Assembly (NCBI GenBank): GCA_023053545.1
Contig: JAKZAN010000002.1
Coordinates: forward strand, 2,092,375 to 2,156,374
Source of the DNA: Lepidurus packardi
Taxonomy: Eukaryota; Arthropoda; Branchiopoda; Notostraca; Triopsidae
Direction: 5' to 3'
Length of the DNA: 64,000 nucleotides
Each line of letters opens with the position of its first letter. Position 1 is the stretch's first letter. Both the position numbers and the translations under genes were made by a program. Below the pieces are notes generated by a model. That model searched no databases. It worked only from the letters and a program-made list of their open reading frames with translations, and was not told the DNA's origin. Of this stretch, positions 1-10,948 are shown one piece after another.

Positions 1-2373
1 ATACTCGTCTCAGCGATGTTAGTCGCCAAAACGATTTTCCGCACTCCGTTTGCCGGGCGTTCAAATACTTTGCGTTGATTCGTGCTCGGCATGAGGGAGT
101 GCAACGGAATGATGACGTAACGATTTGGATTGAAGCTCCGATCATCTCTTAACATTTGGTTTAGCTTCGCAATCTGATCCCAGCCGGGAAGAAAGACTAA
201 TATAGCCCCCGGCCCTTCGCAGGTACAAATATGCCAAATGAGCTCGAAAATCAGCCTTAAATCCAAGATTTCACACTCGGGCATCCGTAATGAGTTTCTT
301 GTGTGACTAGAATACTTCTTTAGTCGATCCAATTCCCTAAACGATAAATCAAATGTAGCTTATTAAAGAATATGTTCCTTAATACAACACTTTAAATTAA
401 TCAGATATTTAAATTTAAATTAACAAAAAGCTTTAAATTTAGACTGTACATGAATTTGACGGCTCTCAAAAATTCAAGAAAAAAGCTGGTTAAGAAAATA
501 AAAAGAACGCTATAAAAAAGGCTTCCTACTAATAGTAAGGTGGGAGAAAAAGTTGGAATCTGTTGGCATCAGCTGACTGAAGGTTAGCCAAGCAGTCTAT
601 CGGTTAAACCACTCCAAACAGGGTGACTGACACTATCTGTATCCAGGGCACCTCTCAAAGGGTTTAACGAAAGTTTACCTGATGTAAGTTCCAATCATTT
701 CAGCGTAAATCCGATCTTCGCGAACACCTTTGCCCCCTTTCTTTCGTCCCTGTGCACGTACTCGGTATCTGTAAGACAAAGCACCACTTGATAAAAACGA
801 AGCCGCAATTTAAATATTACAAAAAAGAAAATTACCCAGTGAAGTCTAGAACGTCTTCTAAGTAATACTCATCCACCGGAAAGGTGAAGCCAGGGATGTT
901 TAAGGTGGGGCAATTGTTGAAATACACGCTAAACAAATCCGCATTCAAGGTCGCACTCATTAAAACCACTTTTAAAGCCGGTCTCTATGAAAATATTAAC
1001 TATCATTAGAAGATTTCAAGGAACAAATACATAAATTAATTAATTACATACAACATAACACATAAAATATAATATAATCAACAACACATACTAACTACTA
1101 TTATAAACTAATACCCTGTTTAATTAATTAATTACAATAGTAAGTTGATTTTGCAGCTTACTTTAGGTAAAATGTCTTTGAGGAGCGTGATAAGAAAATC
1201 AGACAAAATATCCCGTTCATGGATTTCATCTAGGATTACATGACTGACTTTTTGCAAGTATGGATCTGACTGCAACCATTGTAACAAGATTCCAGTTGTA
1301 CAATAGAGTATTGACGCTCTTTCACGTGGTAATTCCCTAAATAAAAGGAATAAGGAATTAACTAAGAAAATCACGACATTATTAAATAGTTTATACCTTT
1401 CTAGACGAATTTGGTAGCCTACAGATAAGCCACACTTCTGACCTCTTTCGTCCGCAACGCGTTCGGCTACAGAAATGGCCGAAATTCGTCTTGGTTGAGT
1501 GCAAACAATGCGAACTCCCGAAGCCACGTTTCTCTCTAACGCATCGTCCAAAATGAACTGCGCAACTTGCGTAGTCTTGCCACAACCCGTTTCACCAGAT
1601 ATAACCACGACTTGGTTTTCACTGATGACTTTTAGGATCTCTGCGCGCATTTTCAACGCTGGCAGCTGATTCCTAAAGACTGCCAGTTCGCAGTATCGCT
1701 CGCTGGACCGATTTTCGCTCCATTCTTGAGTAAGTTTTGCGTCCAAGGTTGGATCGGGGACCAAACGAGCTTCGAAAATTGTTTCCACCGTTGAAGATAG
1801 TGTAGCTTCCATATTTCCTTGGTAGGTTTGCAGAAACTCTTGCTTAAAACGACTTTCTCCAATGTGGCCATATGGGACGGAAGGTGAAGCGGTCGCTGTG
1901 TCTGTTTCTTGACTCGTTGGTGCAACAGGGGTAACAGTTCCCAATAATGACGCAACCTTAAACTGTTTAACAGGACTTAGGCGAATCACAGCTCTCTGAA
2001 AGAGAAAAAGTATTCATTCAATCACAAAAATCTTTTCTTAAAACTTACAATGAAGAAATAAATTCGTCAAATAACTGTACCGTTTTCTTATCATGTTCTT
2101 CTTTACGCTGTTTCCCTTTCTGTGCGTAAAACATGCCTACAAGGAGAAATAAATCACAAAGAGAAAATAGATTATTTCATTTCTTAAAACTATAAAAATT
2201 ATATCAAGAACATTTTCCCTTATAATTAATTTTCTAATTCGTTTTCAAGCAAATTTACCAATGTTTTTGCCCTTAAGGTGTGCCGGATGCTTGCCTCCAC
2301 GTCCGCGAAAACCCTTTGGTGGATCTTCGTAATCTGCATAGGGATTTTCCTTTCCGGAGCCGCGGCCCGACAT
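1..2373 (-). CDS. DHX36: DHX36-type DEAH-box G-quadruplex helicase, 5' part (runs off left edge)
   Basis: ATP-dependent DEAH helicase of the DHX36/RHAU class, which unwinds G-quadruplex RNA and DNA. Seven coding exons can be read, joined at GT-AG sites in phase: 2373-2259, 2136-2049, 1993-1397, 1336-1162, 984-836, 768-679 and 336 to the window edge. The N-terminus is Gly/Arg-rich, then carries the DHX36-specific G4-binding motif ([19 protein letters not shown]) across the first intron. Next come Walker [14 protein letters not shown], the DEIH box (DEIHERD) and MSATLN; the last exon reads VFLPGW and ends at NIAETSI. The rest of RecA2, the winged-helix and the OB fold lie outside the window. 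Exons 1, 2 and 5-7 are partly or wholly too short, or lack an internal start, so a simple ORF scan misses them. The exon 3 acceptor is the second AG of a CAGAG; the first gives a stop. Class assignment is confident because of the N-terminal motif. Confidence 0.93.
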
Positions 2374-2834
2374 CCTGGAAACAGGGTAACATAAAAAGGG
2401 AAAAAATAGATAATTCTATAAAACATAAATAAAATAAATCTGGAAATGCTAAGAATACTCGGTTTAACGTCAGAAATAAACATCAAGTTGCGTCAACGCG
2501 AGATTTGACGTCAGTTTGCATCACGCCACAAAAAAAAATCAGATTTGGATTTACAGCACCTGCCAATACCGGATGCCGTCATCCTTAGCTTCTTTTCTTA
2601 TCAAGTAATGGATTCAGCTTGACCTCATGATACCGAATTATCAGGCAAATTGAACGCTATAGGATATGTGGCTTAGGCGACGAAATTATCATGGCTTTAA
2701 AATCCGATAGAAAAACAGACCTATACTAGATATAACATGTAATGTAACATGTATCAGTAAATTCCTTTGCCTCTTCAAGTAAAATCATAAAAGAAAAGAA
2801 AAACGAGAAAAAAAATCTGAACTAAATGAGGAGA
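2374..2834. other. Intergenic, DHX36 5' flank to chitin-binding gene
   Basis: About 460 bp between the DHX36 start codon and the next promoter. The two genes are divergent, so this stretch holds the DHX36 promoter and any 5'UTR. I see no TATA box on the minus strand, no ORF and no repeat. Confidence 0.5.
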
Positions 2835-2871
2835 TATAAAGAAGCGAAGCGTGGTGAACCAAAAGGCAGTT
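2835..2871 (+). promoter_or_regulatory. TATA box plus initiator of the chitin-binding gene
   Basis: TATAAA lies at 2835-2840 and a CAGT initiator-like tetramer has its A at 2868, 33 bp from the first T of the TATA box. This is the standard spacing for a focused arthropod core promoter. It predicts a 5'UTR of about 55 nt before the ATG at 2923. Seen directly; function is inferred. Confidence 0.6.
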
Positions 2872-2922
2872 GAACAACAACTTGTAAACCGATAATAACG
2901 CAATCGTTCAAGATCGTAAACT

Positions 2923-3458
2923 ATGCGAGTTCTAATTTTCGGAATTCTCGCGAGTTTTGTGGTGGCTTTGCATGCAGGTGCAATTCCCAAGACTGTAAAC
3001 TCTGGGAATAACGCTAACGACAATGAGAAAAGCAATTGGGGAGCCTACAAACCAGGTAAGTCATCAAAACTTACTTAAATTTAATTGATCTTTTTGCCGT
3101 TCATGAGTGCATCTGTTTACTGATTTTCCTCCAACGATTTTTAAAAGTCTAAAAAACAAACTTCTGACTGCTTTATTAGTGTTGGTGGATGTCAAGAGCG
3201 ATATTTGCGGCGACGATGGAAATTTCCCTAATCCTCTAGACTGCCATACCTTTTACAAATGCTCTAATGGCAATCGCTACTTGATGTTCTGTCCGGACGA
3301 ATTGGTATGGGACGATGAAGCCCAAATATGTGTATGGGATGATGGTAGCCCATGTGATTATCAAAGTAAGACATCAATAGAAATAGAGGAGAACGTTCTT
3401 AAATTATAAACGTTGTGTTTCTTTAGTTCACCTTCTTCCCTTCAAGGTACGCAAATAA
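2923..3458 (+). CDS. Small secreted chitin-binding type-2 (peritrophin A) protein
   Basis: A 116-residue secreted protein with one chitin-binding type-2 domain, expected to bind chitin in cuticle or peritrophic matrix. Three exons are read: 2923-3055, 3180-3365 and 3427-3458; together 117 codons, in phase. Residues 1-18 are a signal peptide (MRVLIFGILASFVVALHA). A short polar linker follows, then six cysteines in the CBM14 pattern: DICG, LDCHTFYKC, FCP, QICVW, SPCDY, with the usual aromatic residues and a PNPLDC turn. The stop overlaps an AATAAA (3454-3459), and a second AATAAA lies at 3668. The exact 3' exon is the least certain part: a GT at 3447 could be a further donor. Single-domain size fits obstructor/CPAP1-like or small peritrophin proteins. 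I cannot choose between them. Confidence 0.8.
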
Positions 3459-4069
3459 AACCCAAGCTGACGGGCAAGGCATACGGTACTACACGAAAGA
3501 AAACCAATGGCATTCGAATCGCATATAGATTGATCCTAGCTGTGATACGCCGATTCTGGCCCACACTTATCTAAATCATATCTAACCATGTTGAGGACGG
3601 AGGAGTAATACAGAATATGTAAGCTTTCCAGCAAATAGTGAAAATTAACACCCATATTTCGCAAAATAATAAATATATTATGAGCATTTACCTGTCTTTT
3701 GTCTCCTTAACCTTAAATTAATTAAATCAATTTACGATAAATTTACGTGTTTTCACTCCAAAACAAACCCACGCTTTGTTATGCGGATTGATTGAATGTG
3801 GATGTGTATGCTAAGCATGAAGAGCTCTGAAATCTCCTCTTACTAGGCATCAAAACGGCTTATCCAGACGTATAATGGTTACTTTTGAAAACCGCACGGC
3901 AGCTAACTGTCACTATTACAAAATAGGAGGAATAAGTTTCTGCTCTTCTTGTTCACATTTTATCGTGGCTTCGGATAGAAAAAGGGTCCGGACAACGGGG
4001 ATTCGCACAGGATTTGAATAAGTTTTATTGCTAATCTGGTCAAACTTCTATAATTTACATAAAAACTGA
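3459..4069. other. 3' flanks of two convergent genes
   Basis: Holds the 3'UTR of the chitin-binding gene, with AATAAA at 3668-3673, and that of the CEP295-like gene on the minus strand, with AATAAA (plus-strand TTTATT) at 4024-4029, about 40 nt past its stop. No ORF, repeat or RNA gene seen. Confidence 0.55.
4024..4029 (-). terminator. Polyadenylation signal of the CEP295-like gene
   Basis: Minus-strand AATAAA 41 nt past the stop codon. It supports the short 728-residue end of this gene. Cleavage site not determinable here. Confidence 0.5.
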
Positions 4070-6429
4070 TTAACGTCGTAAAACCGATCTAAGCGCAGGC
4101 ATGCCTAGTCGTGTTAATGCTGCGTCAACATCCGGGACGGTAATTTCTGACGAAGAATTCACTGAAATGGATTTTGATTGGGATCTTCCTTCAGAAACCG
4201 AATAAGATCGCAAAGACTCCAAATTCGCATACACTTGATTTCGCTTTTCTTCGCTATTGGGAAACCTTCGAAACTCCTTCAACAACGTCGACAAGGGCAA
4301 GGTACTCGACTCTCTTTCGTCGTCAATTTGTTCCTCAAGCCAATGCAAACGAGCTCCTAAGCTGTCATCTGTGCCAGCCCTTGAAGTATTCTCTTTTCGA
4401 GCTTCTGTCAAGGACTCCCGGGTCCTATTCAACCTTAGACTCGCTGGTCTTAGATTTAACAACGGCGTGCTAGCCTGAGTTGAATCCGAGAGTGGGAAAG
4501 TTGGTAGGGCTGAAGATTTCGACGAAACTGAAGTAGCTGAAGATGCGGAGGCGAATGAAGGCCAGGATTTGTTGAAAGGAGGAACAGGAGGGGGTAAATT
4601 GAAATCTATTTGATCTACTAAAATGGAACTTGACGAACTCGATGAATTCTTGGTTTTCGACTGAGGAAAATCTTTGGCTTCAGCGCCCAAATGGATCGAA
4701 GACACGGAATGATTTGAAGTGGTATTAGTCGATAGATTTGCCGGTTCATCTCGGTGCGATTGCAATAATTTCGCAATATAATGTTTCAGAACATCTTTTC
4801 TTGTAGTTTGGGTTTCATTTCCTTGCTTTGTCTGCTGCAAAATATTTTCGGCTGAAACGGATTTGTGTAATTTGGGCAAACCTCGGTATCTGGTACTGGA
4901 ATGACTCAACGGGGCTACGTTTTCTTTACTAGCCGTCTCTTTGGAGGCCAAATGGAAAGTTTTTCGATAAAGAGACTTCTCGATGGCTTTGTCAAAGCGT
5001 TCAAGGAGTTTTACGCTAACTGACATCGAACCAGAGCTTTCTAAACTGTAAGACTGACTCATAGGCGGGTGAGAGTCATTGTTATCCTTAGATCTCGAAG
5101 TTAAATCGTCTGGGGTGGACTGAGGTGGGGTAGAATCGCGTTCAGGGACTTCTTGACCCCCTTGAATGGCCGCTGTAGGTATTTCATTAGGTACAGTCGT
5201 TAACAGCCTGCGTAATTGGTCTAATAACACGGGATCCAAAGCTGATTCTTGGGTTTTGGTAGGGAGAGGAGAAGTTTCTTCTTCAGAAGTTGTTAAAGAA
5301 CGAATTACAGCTTGGTTTTCGTGAGTTGGACGAACGTGAGGAGGCGATTCTGGAATGTTTTCTTTAGTCTTTTCAGATACTAGCGGGTTTTCTTCTTGGA
5401 CTGACACACGTTCTTGGTCTGGGATGAATTCCGGGTCCTCGTTTTCTTCTTCTAGTTCGAGCAAGCGTTGGCGCCATTTTACTGCGTTTTTCTCGTACGC
5501 CAAAGCTATAGATCCTCTTCTTTTGGCTAAACCCTGTTGTTTTTCACTTATTCGCTGTATTTCAGCTATACGCTCTTCTTCCAATCTCGCAGCAACTCTG
5601 GGGTCACATCCCATAGCCTATAAATGACAGTGAAAAATAAACAAATATATATTAATATATAAATAATTAAATAACATCACCTCTGGGTGGGTCTCCACTA
5701 TAGAAGGTGGAGGTTGGAATGTGCTTTGGTATAAGGAACCATATTGATATATGACAGCTTTAGGTGGCTGATTCTGCTTAGGAGGTGGTTTAAAAGCTTC
5801 TGGAGTCGGTCTCGAAGCTTGGTAAGAAGCTCGAACCGCTTCTACTTGTAGTGCAGCCTTACGCGCTTTCAGATGAACAGTGGCTGTTTCTTTAGACAAC
5901 TGTTTCTTTACTTTCATTTCTAAGAAGGCACGGGTTCCCCTTTGCTTTGCCAGGCGTTTATGAGAAGCTGTTTCTGAGTCTTGCAAAGCTGCAAAATCAG
6001 GCTAAAAGAGGATGTTCAAGTTTATTGTCAAGGAAAGGAACAAATTTACTTGAGCTTTAGCGTCATTATGGGCCTGCCCGAAATGAGACATCTCTTGAAG
6101 GAGAAACAACTCGGCTTCTTCTTTTAAATGCTTTAATTGATCTTCTGCTTGACGGACAAATGTTGCTTTTGCCTTGGAAATAAATTTGGCTCTGCATTCC
6201 AATCGACGTTGCTGAACGCGACGCGATAAACTCCTGGATTGCTGTCGGACCTAATAATAATAAATTATCAACAATCATCATGGGAAAATTTAATTAGCTA
6301 TTATCTATTAACCTCAAATAATCTTTGCCGTTTGGCTTCCGCAAGTCTGGCTTGGATTAAAGATTCTGCCTCTATTGGACTCAAACGAACCATGGGAGGA
6401 TGCCCTTTTTCGTTCCTCTCATTTTCCAT
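4070..6429 (-). CDS. CEP295: CEP295/Ana1-like centriole protein, short form
   Basis: Homolog of the N-terminal region of CEP295 (Drosophila Ana1), a centriole-wall protein needed for centriole elongation and centriole-to-centrosome conversion. Four exons: 6429-6313, 6250-6050, 6001-5681 and 5617-4070, all phase 0, giving 728 residues. The family signature is at the start: VRLSPIEAESL, Arg/Gln-rich helices, then FGQAHNDAKAQPDFAAL matching the conserved GHRQAKEN...DLDAL stretch. A basic coiled coil and a Pro-rich linker follow, then a second helix around AARLEEERIAEIQRIS. The last 450 residues are Ser/Thr-rich and probably disordered. CEP295 and Ana1 are usually far longer (over 1,700 residues) and end in an ANA domain. 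Here a stop at 4070 is followed within 50 nt by a polyadenylation signal, so the gene really seems to end. It resembles CEP295NL in extent. Confidence 0.8.
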
Positions 6430-6901
6430 GATGCTAGTTTAAAATTGAAAAAATTAATTATATAACACTTTCTAGAATATAAAAAGGCCTAAAATATACA
6501 CTAATTTAGAAATGGATTTAAACGAACTTCCAACCGCAATATTTGGTAAACCCAGCATCTGATTGGCTAAGAAGGGCAGCACCAAGTTTTAGGCATGCCT
6601 TGACTTCTATTGGCTGCGATGGTAAGCGCCAAGTGTGAACTAAGAGGTCATTTGACCTTGCTAAGTTACGGAATTAGCGAATAAGGAATAAAATTTAATT
6701 ATAATTTAAAGAGCAACCTATTATTATTATTATCATGTTGGAAATATACAGACATAATTACAGGTATACAAGCTAGTTGATTAAACTTAGTAAGGAAGGA
6801 CTTTGCAAAGTACTAAAAGGGGCGTTTCCAAATGCTATGCTGCGAAAAATCCCACGTTGTATTCAAACTACAACAAACAACACGCTGGAAATCAGGGAAT
6901 C
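6430..6901. promoter_or_regulatory. Bidirectional promoter, CEP295-like / CDK5RAP1
   Basis: A 472-bp gap separates the divergent start codons. It has two inverted CCAAT boxes (ATTGG at about 6561 and 6609) and no TATA box in a sensible place, typical of a shared housekeeping promoter. At 6645-6658 there is a perfect inverted repeat AGGTCA-TT-TGACCT, a nuclear-receptor half-site palindrome with 2-bp spacing. Sites were seen directly; binding is not shown. Confidence 0.5.
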
Positions 6902-9467
6902 ATGTACCGCAAAAGTCTTCAGAAACTGTCTGGATTAGTCCGAGCCATCTCTGAGAGTAAATATATCACAATATTTGTTATTTAATAACAAAATGAAAAT
7001 TATGTTTCTTGATCATCGCAGGGCGCAGAATGCTTAGCACTGCAGGATCAGCACTAGAACATTCTAAGAAGTCAAAAATAAAGCCTGGGCCTAGTTTAGA
7101 GTACTTCTTGGCAAATTCGTCTACTTCTGATCCTGTTAACTCTAGTCTTTCCGTAAGGGAAACCGGAAGTTCTCCTTATCTCACTGACATTGATTTAAGT
7201 GCGAATAATAGAAAAGGTTCCAGAAAATCCTATTTAATTTTAATAAATTATTGCCTTTAATCTACAATTCTCCACTACTGCAGTTTATGTCGAGGTATAT
7301 GGCTGCCAGATGAATGTAAGCGACGTAGAAATAGTGTGGTCCATTCTCAAATCTCATGGGTACACCAAAGCTGAGTCTCCTGACGAGGCTCACGTAGTGT
7401 TGCTTATGACTTGCGCCATTAGGGAAGGTGCAGAACAAAAAGTATGGACACGGCTCCATCAACTACGAGCCGTCAAACATAAACGGTCTCGCTCTAAAGG
7501 TCCACTCATGCTAGGAGTATTAGGTAAAACTCCTCCACAAAAGAACTCAAAACCACGCTCAAGACACCCCCAAAAGTACAGAAACCAATTTTAATCATGG
7601 CTTTTACAGGATGTATGGCAGAGCGCTTGAAGCATTCCTTGGTCGAAGAGGACAAATTTATAGATCTCGTTGCTGGTCCTGATAGTTACCGCGATTTGCC
7701 TGCTTTATTATCACAAGTTGATTCGCACCATAAAGCCGTTAACGTACAACTCTCTTTAGAAGAAACCTACGCAGATATTACGCCTGTTCGGTTAAACCCG
7801 GAGTCTAAAACTGCCTTCGTGTAAGCACATATTGCTCTGCTATTTCTCTGTTATATTATTATTACCTTGTTTTTCTACTACTGTTTACTTCTTGTATGTA
7901 AGATACAAAAATTGTTTTTACTTGTTTAGGTCCGTGATGCGAGGATGCGATAATATGTGCAGCTTTTGCATAGTTCCTTTCACCAGAGGCAGAGAACGTT
8001 CTCGTCCTATTGATTCGATTGTGGAAGAAGTGCGTCATTTAGCTAATCAAGGCGTCAAGGAAGTCACTCTCTTAGGTGAGCTAAATTAAAGTTCGTCAAA
8101 ATAATAACTAAAAAGCTAAGACAATGATAAAGTAATAATAATAAATTAGTAAAACGTAAATAAAAGATGCAATAATGATTATACTTGATAATATAATACA
8201 AGAAGAAGAAATAAATGAACGAGTTATAAATAAATGATTTTGCTTGCAGGACAAAACGTAAATAGCTACCGAGACCTGTCTCGATCAGATCATTACTCAA
8301 CTGCTGATAAAACCCATACCGCCAATACAACTGCCGGTTTTAAAACATTGTACAAGACAAAATCAGGCGGCCGGCGTTTCGCAGATTTACTTCACGAAGT
8401 AGCGAACGTAGACCCCGAAATTCGCATTCGCTTTACGTCACCTCATCCCAAAGATTTCCCAGATGAAGTAAGAATATCCTTTTGTATGAAAGCGGCTTTC
8501 TCTCAAAAAGTTTTTTTTTGTTTCTTTCTTCTTTCTTTTTTTGTGGGGGGTTTGCAGGTGCTGCACGTGATCCATGACCATCCCAACATTTGTCGCTCGT
8601 TCCACATGCCTGCTCAAAGCGGTAGCAACAGCGTATTGGAATCAATGCGGCGCGGTTATACTCGAGAAGCTTATTTGGATCTGATCGAGAAAGTGCGAAG
8701 TATTTTGCCTGATGTGGCCTTCTCCTCGGATTTCATCTGCGGATTCTGTGGCGAGAAAGACGCCGACTTTGAGCAAACATTGGATCTGGTTCGCAGAGTC
8801 AAATACCACGTGGCTTTCATCTTCCCCTACAGCATGCGCCAAGTATATGGCTTTCCGTCTGTCTCCTTATCTCTCTCTCTGACTCATGTTTTCACAGAAA
8901 ACCAAAGCCCATAGGAATTTGGTAGACGACGTACCCCAGACCATCAAGAATCAACGCGTATCAGAATTAGTGGTAGCTTATAGAGAAGGAGCCGCTTTCT
9001 TGAACCAAGCTACAGTTGGGACCCACCAATTAGTACTAATTGAAGGGGTAGCTAAAAGCATTAAAAAAAGTCCAAAAATTAGTCATGTTTTGTCATTTTT
9101 CCTGGGTTTCTTGTTTTCTTTACTTTCTCTCAGAAAAGCAAACGTTCAAATCAACAGTGGGCGGGGCGAAACGATGCCAATATCAAAGTCATTGTCCCAG
9201 ATGGACCAATACCCGAATCTGAAAGGTCTACTAGCAAACGTCGGATCCAACCAGGCGATTATGTGCTAATCAAGGTAAGAACTAATATTATAATAAAAAT
9301 AAGAAAAGAAAATTGTAAATATATGTATTTTCAGAAAGTTGAGGTGATTTCATAACGTCTTATTTTCTGAATTTCAGATCATAGGTTCCAATTCCCAAGT
9401 ATTGACAGGTCAAGCAGTTCACCATACATCACTGGCCTCCAATATAACCCAGGACGACCCTCATTAA
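6902..9467 (+). CDS. CDK5RAP1: CDK5RAP1, mitochondrial tRNA methylthiotransferase
   Basis: Radical-SAM methylthiotransferase of the MiaB family that converts i6A37 to ms2i6A37 in mitochondrial tRNAs. Ten exons: 6902-6956, 7022-7216, 7284-7523, 7610-7820, 7930-8075, 8250-8467, 8558-8842, 8898-9047, 9134-9274 and 9378-9467; 1,731 nt, 576 residues (human 601). The Arg/Lys/Ser-rich N-terminus suits a mitochondrial presequence. The UPF0004 domain has its three cluster cysteines ([20 protein letters not shown]). The radical-SAM site is CDNMCSFC, followed by [32 protein letters not shown] and [13 protein letters not shown]-terminal TRAM region ends in PGDYVLIK. Exon junctions such as LG|CMAER and LG|QNVNS keep family sequence intact. 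The exon 8 donor (GGG|GTAGCT) is weak but is supported by phase and by the EG-KSKR match. An earlier in-frame ATG is absent. Confidence 0.95.
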
Positions 9468-10948
9468 AACGATAAAAATCAGTTGGGAGTTCTTGTACAG
9501 TAGATGAATACAGCCCTTGAACTTTTGCTTTTTACAACATGGGGGAAATTAAGGCGATGAAAAAGAAGTTGTCCAGTCCAGATTCGTCTTTCTTTTAGAG
9601 TTTTGAACCTTTGTAGGGTCATAAAAAGAAAAGGAGAAGAACTGTCCTTGCCCTTTTGCTCGCTTTCAACGTGACCTCGTATGACAAAGCGAGCTCATAT
9701 AGACTCGAAATGAGCATGTGTCATCTGAGACTTTTTGCTCAGGGTTTTAAAAGGGGACCGGGAGAAAGAAATAGAAGGTATATAGGAAACAGCAGATACA
9801 ACGAACCTCTCTCATTAGCGAGGTTTTCCCAAAAATTGGAGCTCATTAAAACCACAGTCCCCTTGTCTCCCACACATTGACGCAGGAAAAACCTTTCACA
9901 TTCAATTTTATCCTTTCACATTCAATTCTCCCTCTTTATCTGTCATGTTTTCGTATTTCTCTATGCAGCTCTATAATAGGATTAGTAGCAAATAATTTTT
10001 AAAAATAAAATATTGATGGGAACTATAGTAATTTTCACTTTCCATTTCATTGTTTTTTGGAGCTATGAGAGTTATTAATAAAATCCATTTTTAACTTAGA
10101 AAGTATAATTCAAATTATACATTAGAAAAACTTTATAACCATATAATTAAGGCTTTATAAACAAAAAACTTAGGTCTTATTTATTCGCGTATTAATAGTA
10201 TTTTTAGGCAAATTACACTTATTTGAAATTATTTGCAGTAATCAAAATATGTGACCTTAATTCCGAGGCAAGTTTAGCAAGGAAGACACTTCCTAATCTA
10301 ATAGGCATAGGATATAAAAAGCCCTTGCATCATAACTAAAGCGCAATAGTTTCCATTTTTTTTAATAAGAAACTGAAAAGAAGTCAGTGTTTTATATTTA
10401 TTAATTTATGATAAGGTTAGAAAATGATGGAATATAGAAAGATACATCATATATAGCCCCTCTGAGGATACCTCCCAACTTGCTAAAAATAAGGCTATAA
10501 AATTACAGAAGTGTTTACGAAGCAGTAAAAAGCTTTACGACCTGTTGGGGACTTCGAAAAGGGGTTTCTGGTGCAGAACGACGAGTTCAAAGTTTGACCA
10601 CTTGCCCTATACTTCCCCGAAGCTCAGATGTATTGCGAGGAAGTCGTAGTTTGAAAGGGTGGAGTCATGTCTAGTAGTGCTGCTAAGTCAAAAGAGGAAC
10701 CTTTTCTTCTTCTTCTTCTACTTACTGCTCTAACTCCAGCCCCCAAATGCCAAGTTCTCCTCAGCATGGAGTTTACAGTTGACATACGAGTCGATGTGTT
10801 TCTCATCCGTCTTCGGAGTCAGTCTTGAATCTCATTTCCAGGCCGTCAGTCAAGGAGGCAAGATCCTTCTGGTTCATTTCAATCAAGTATAAGACATTTA
10901 TCCCTTGGTTTAGGGGGGAAAAAAGTCCCAAAGTTTTTGAAACAAGCC
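9468..10948. other. Intergenic, CDK5RAP1 to twist
   Basis: About 1.5 kb of mostly AT-rich DNA, with the CDK5RAP1 3'UTR at the left and twist promoter DNA at the right. AATAAA hexamers lie near 10004 and 10076. Near 9885-9928 the phrase CCTTTCACATTCAATT occurs twice in tandem. TATAAA occurs at 10496-10501 with a CAGT at 10523-10526, a possible twist core promoter giving a 5'UTR of about 425 nt. Short open frames here look random. Confidence 0.4.

Noticed and set aside
2226..2486. 86-codon minus-strand open frame over DHX36 exon 1
   Set aside because: Wrong frame; the true reading starts at 2373 and gives the Gly/Arg-rich DHX36 N-terminus.
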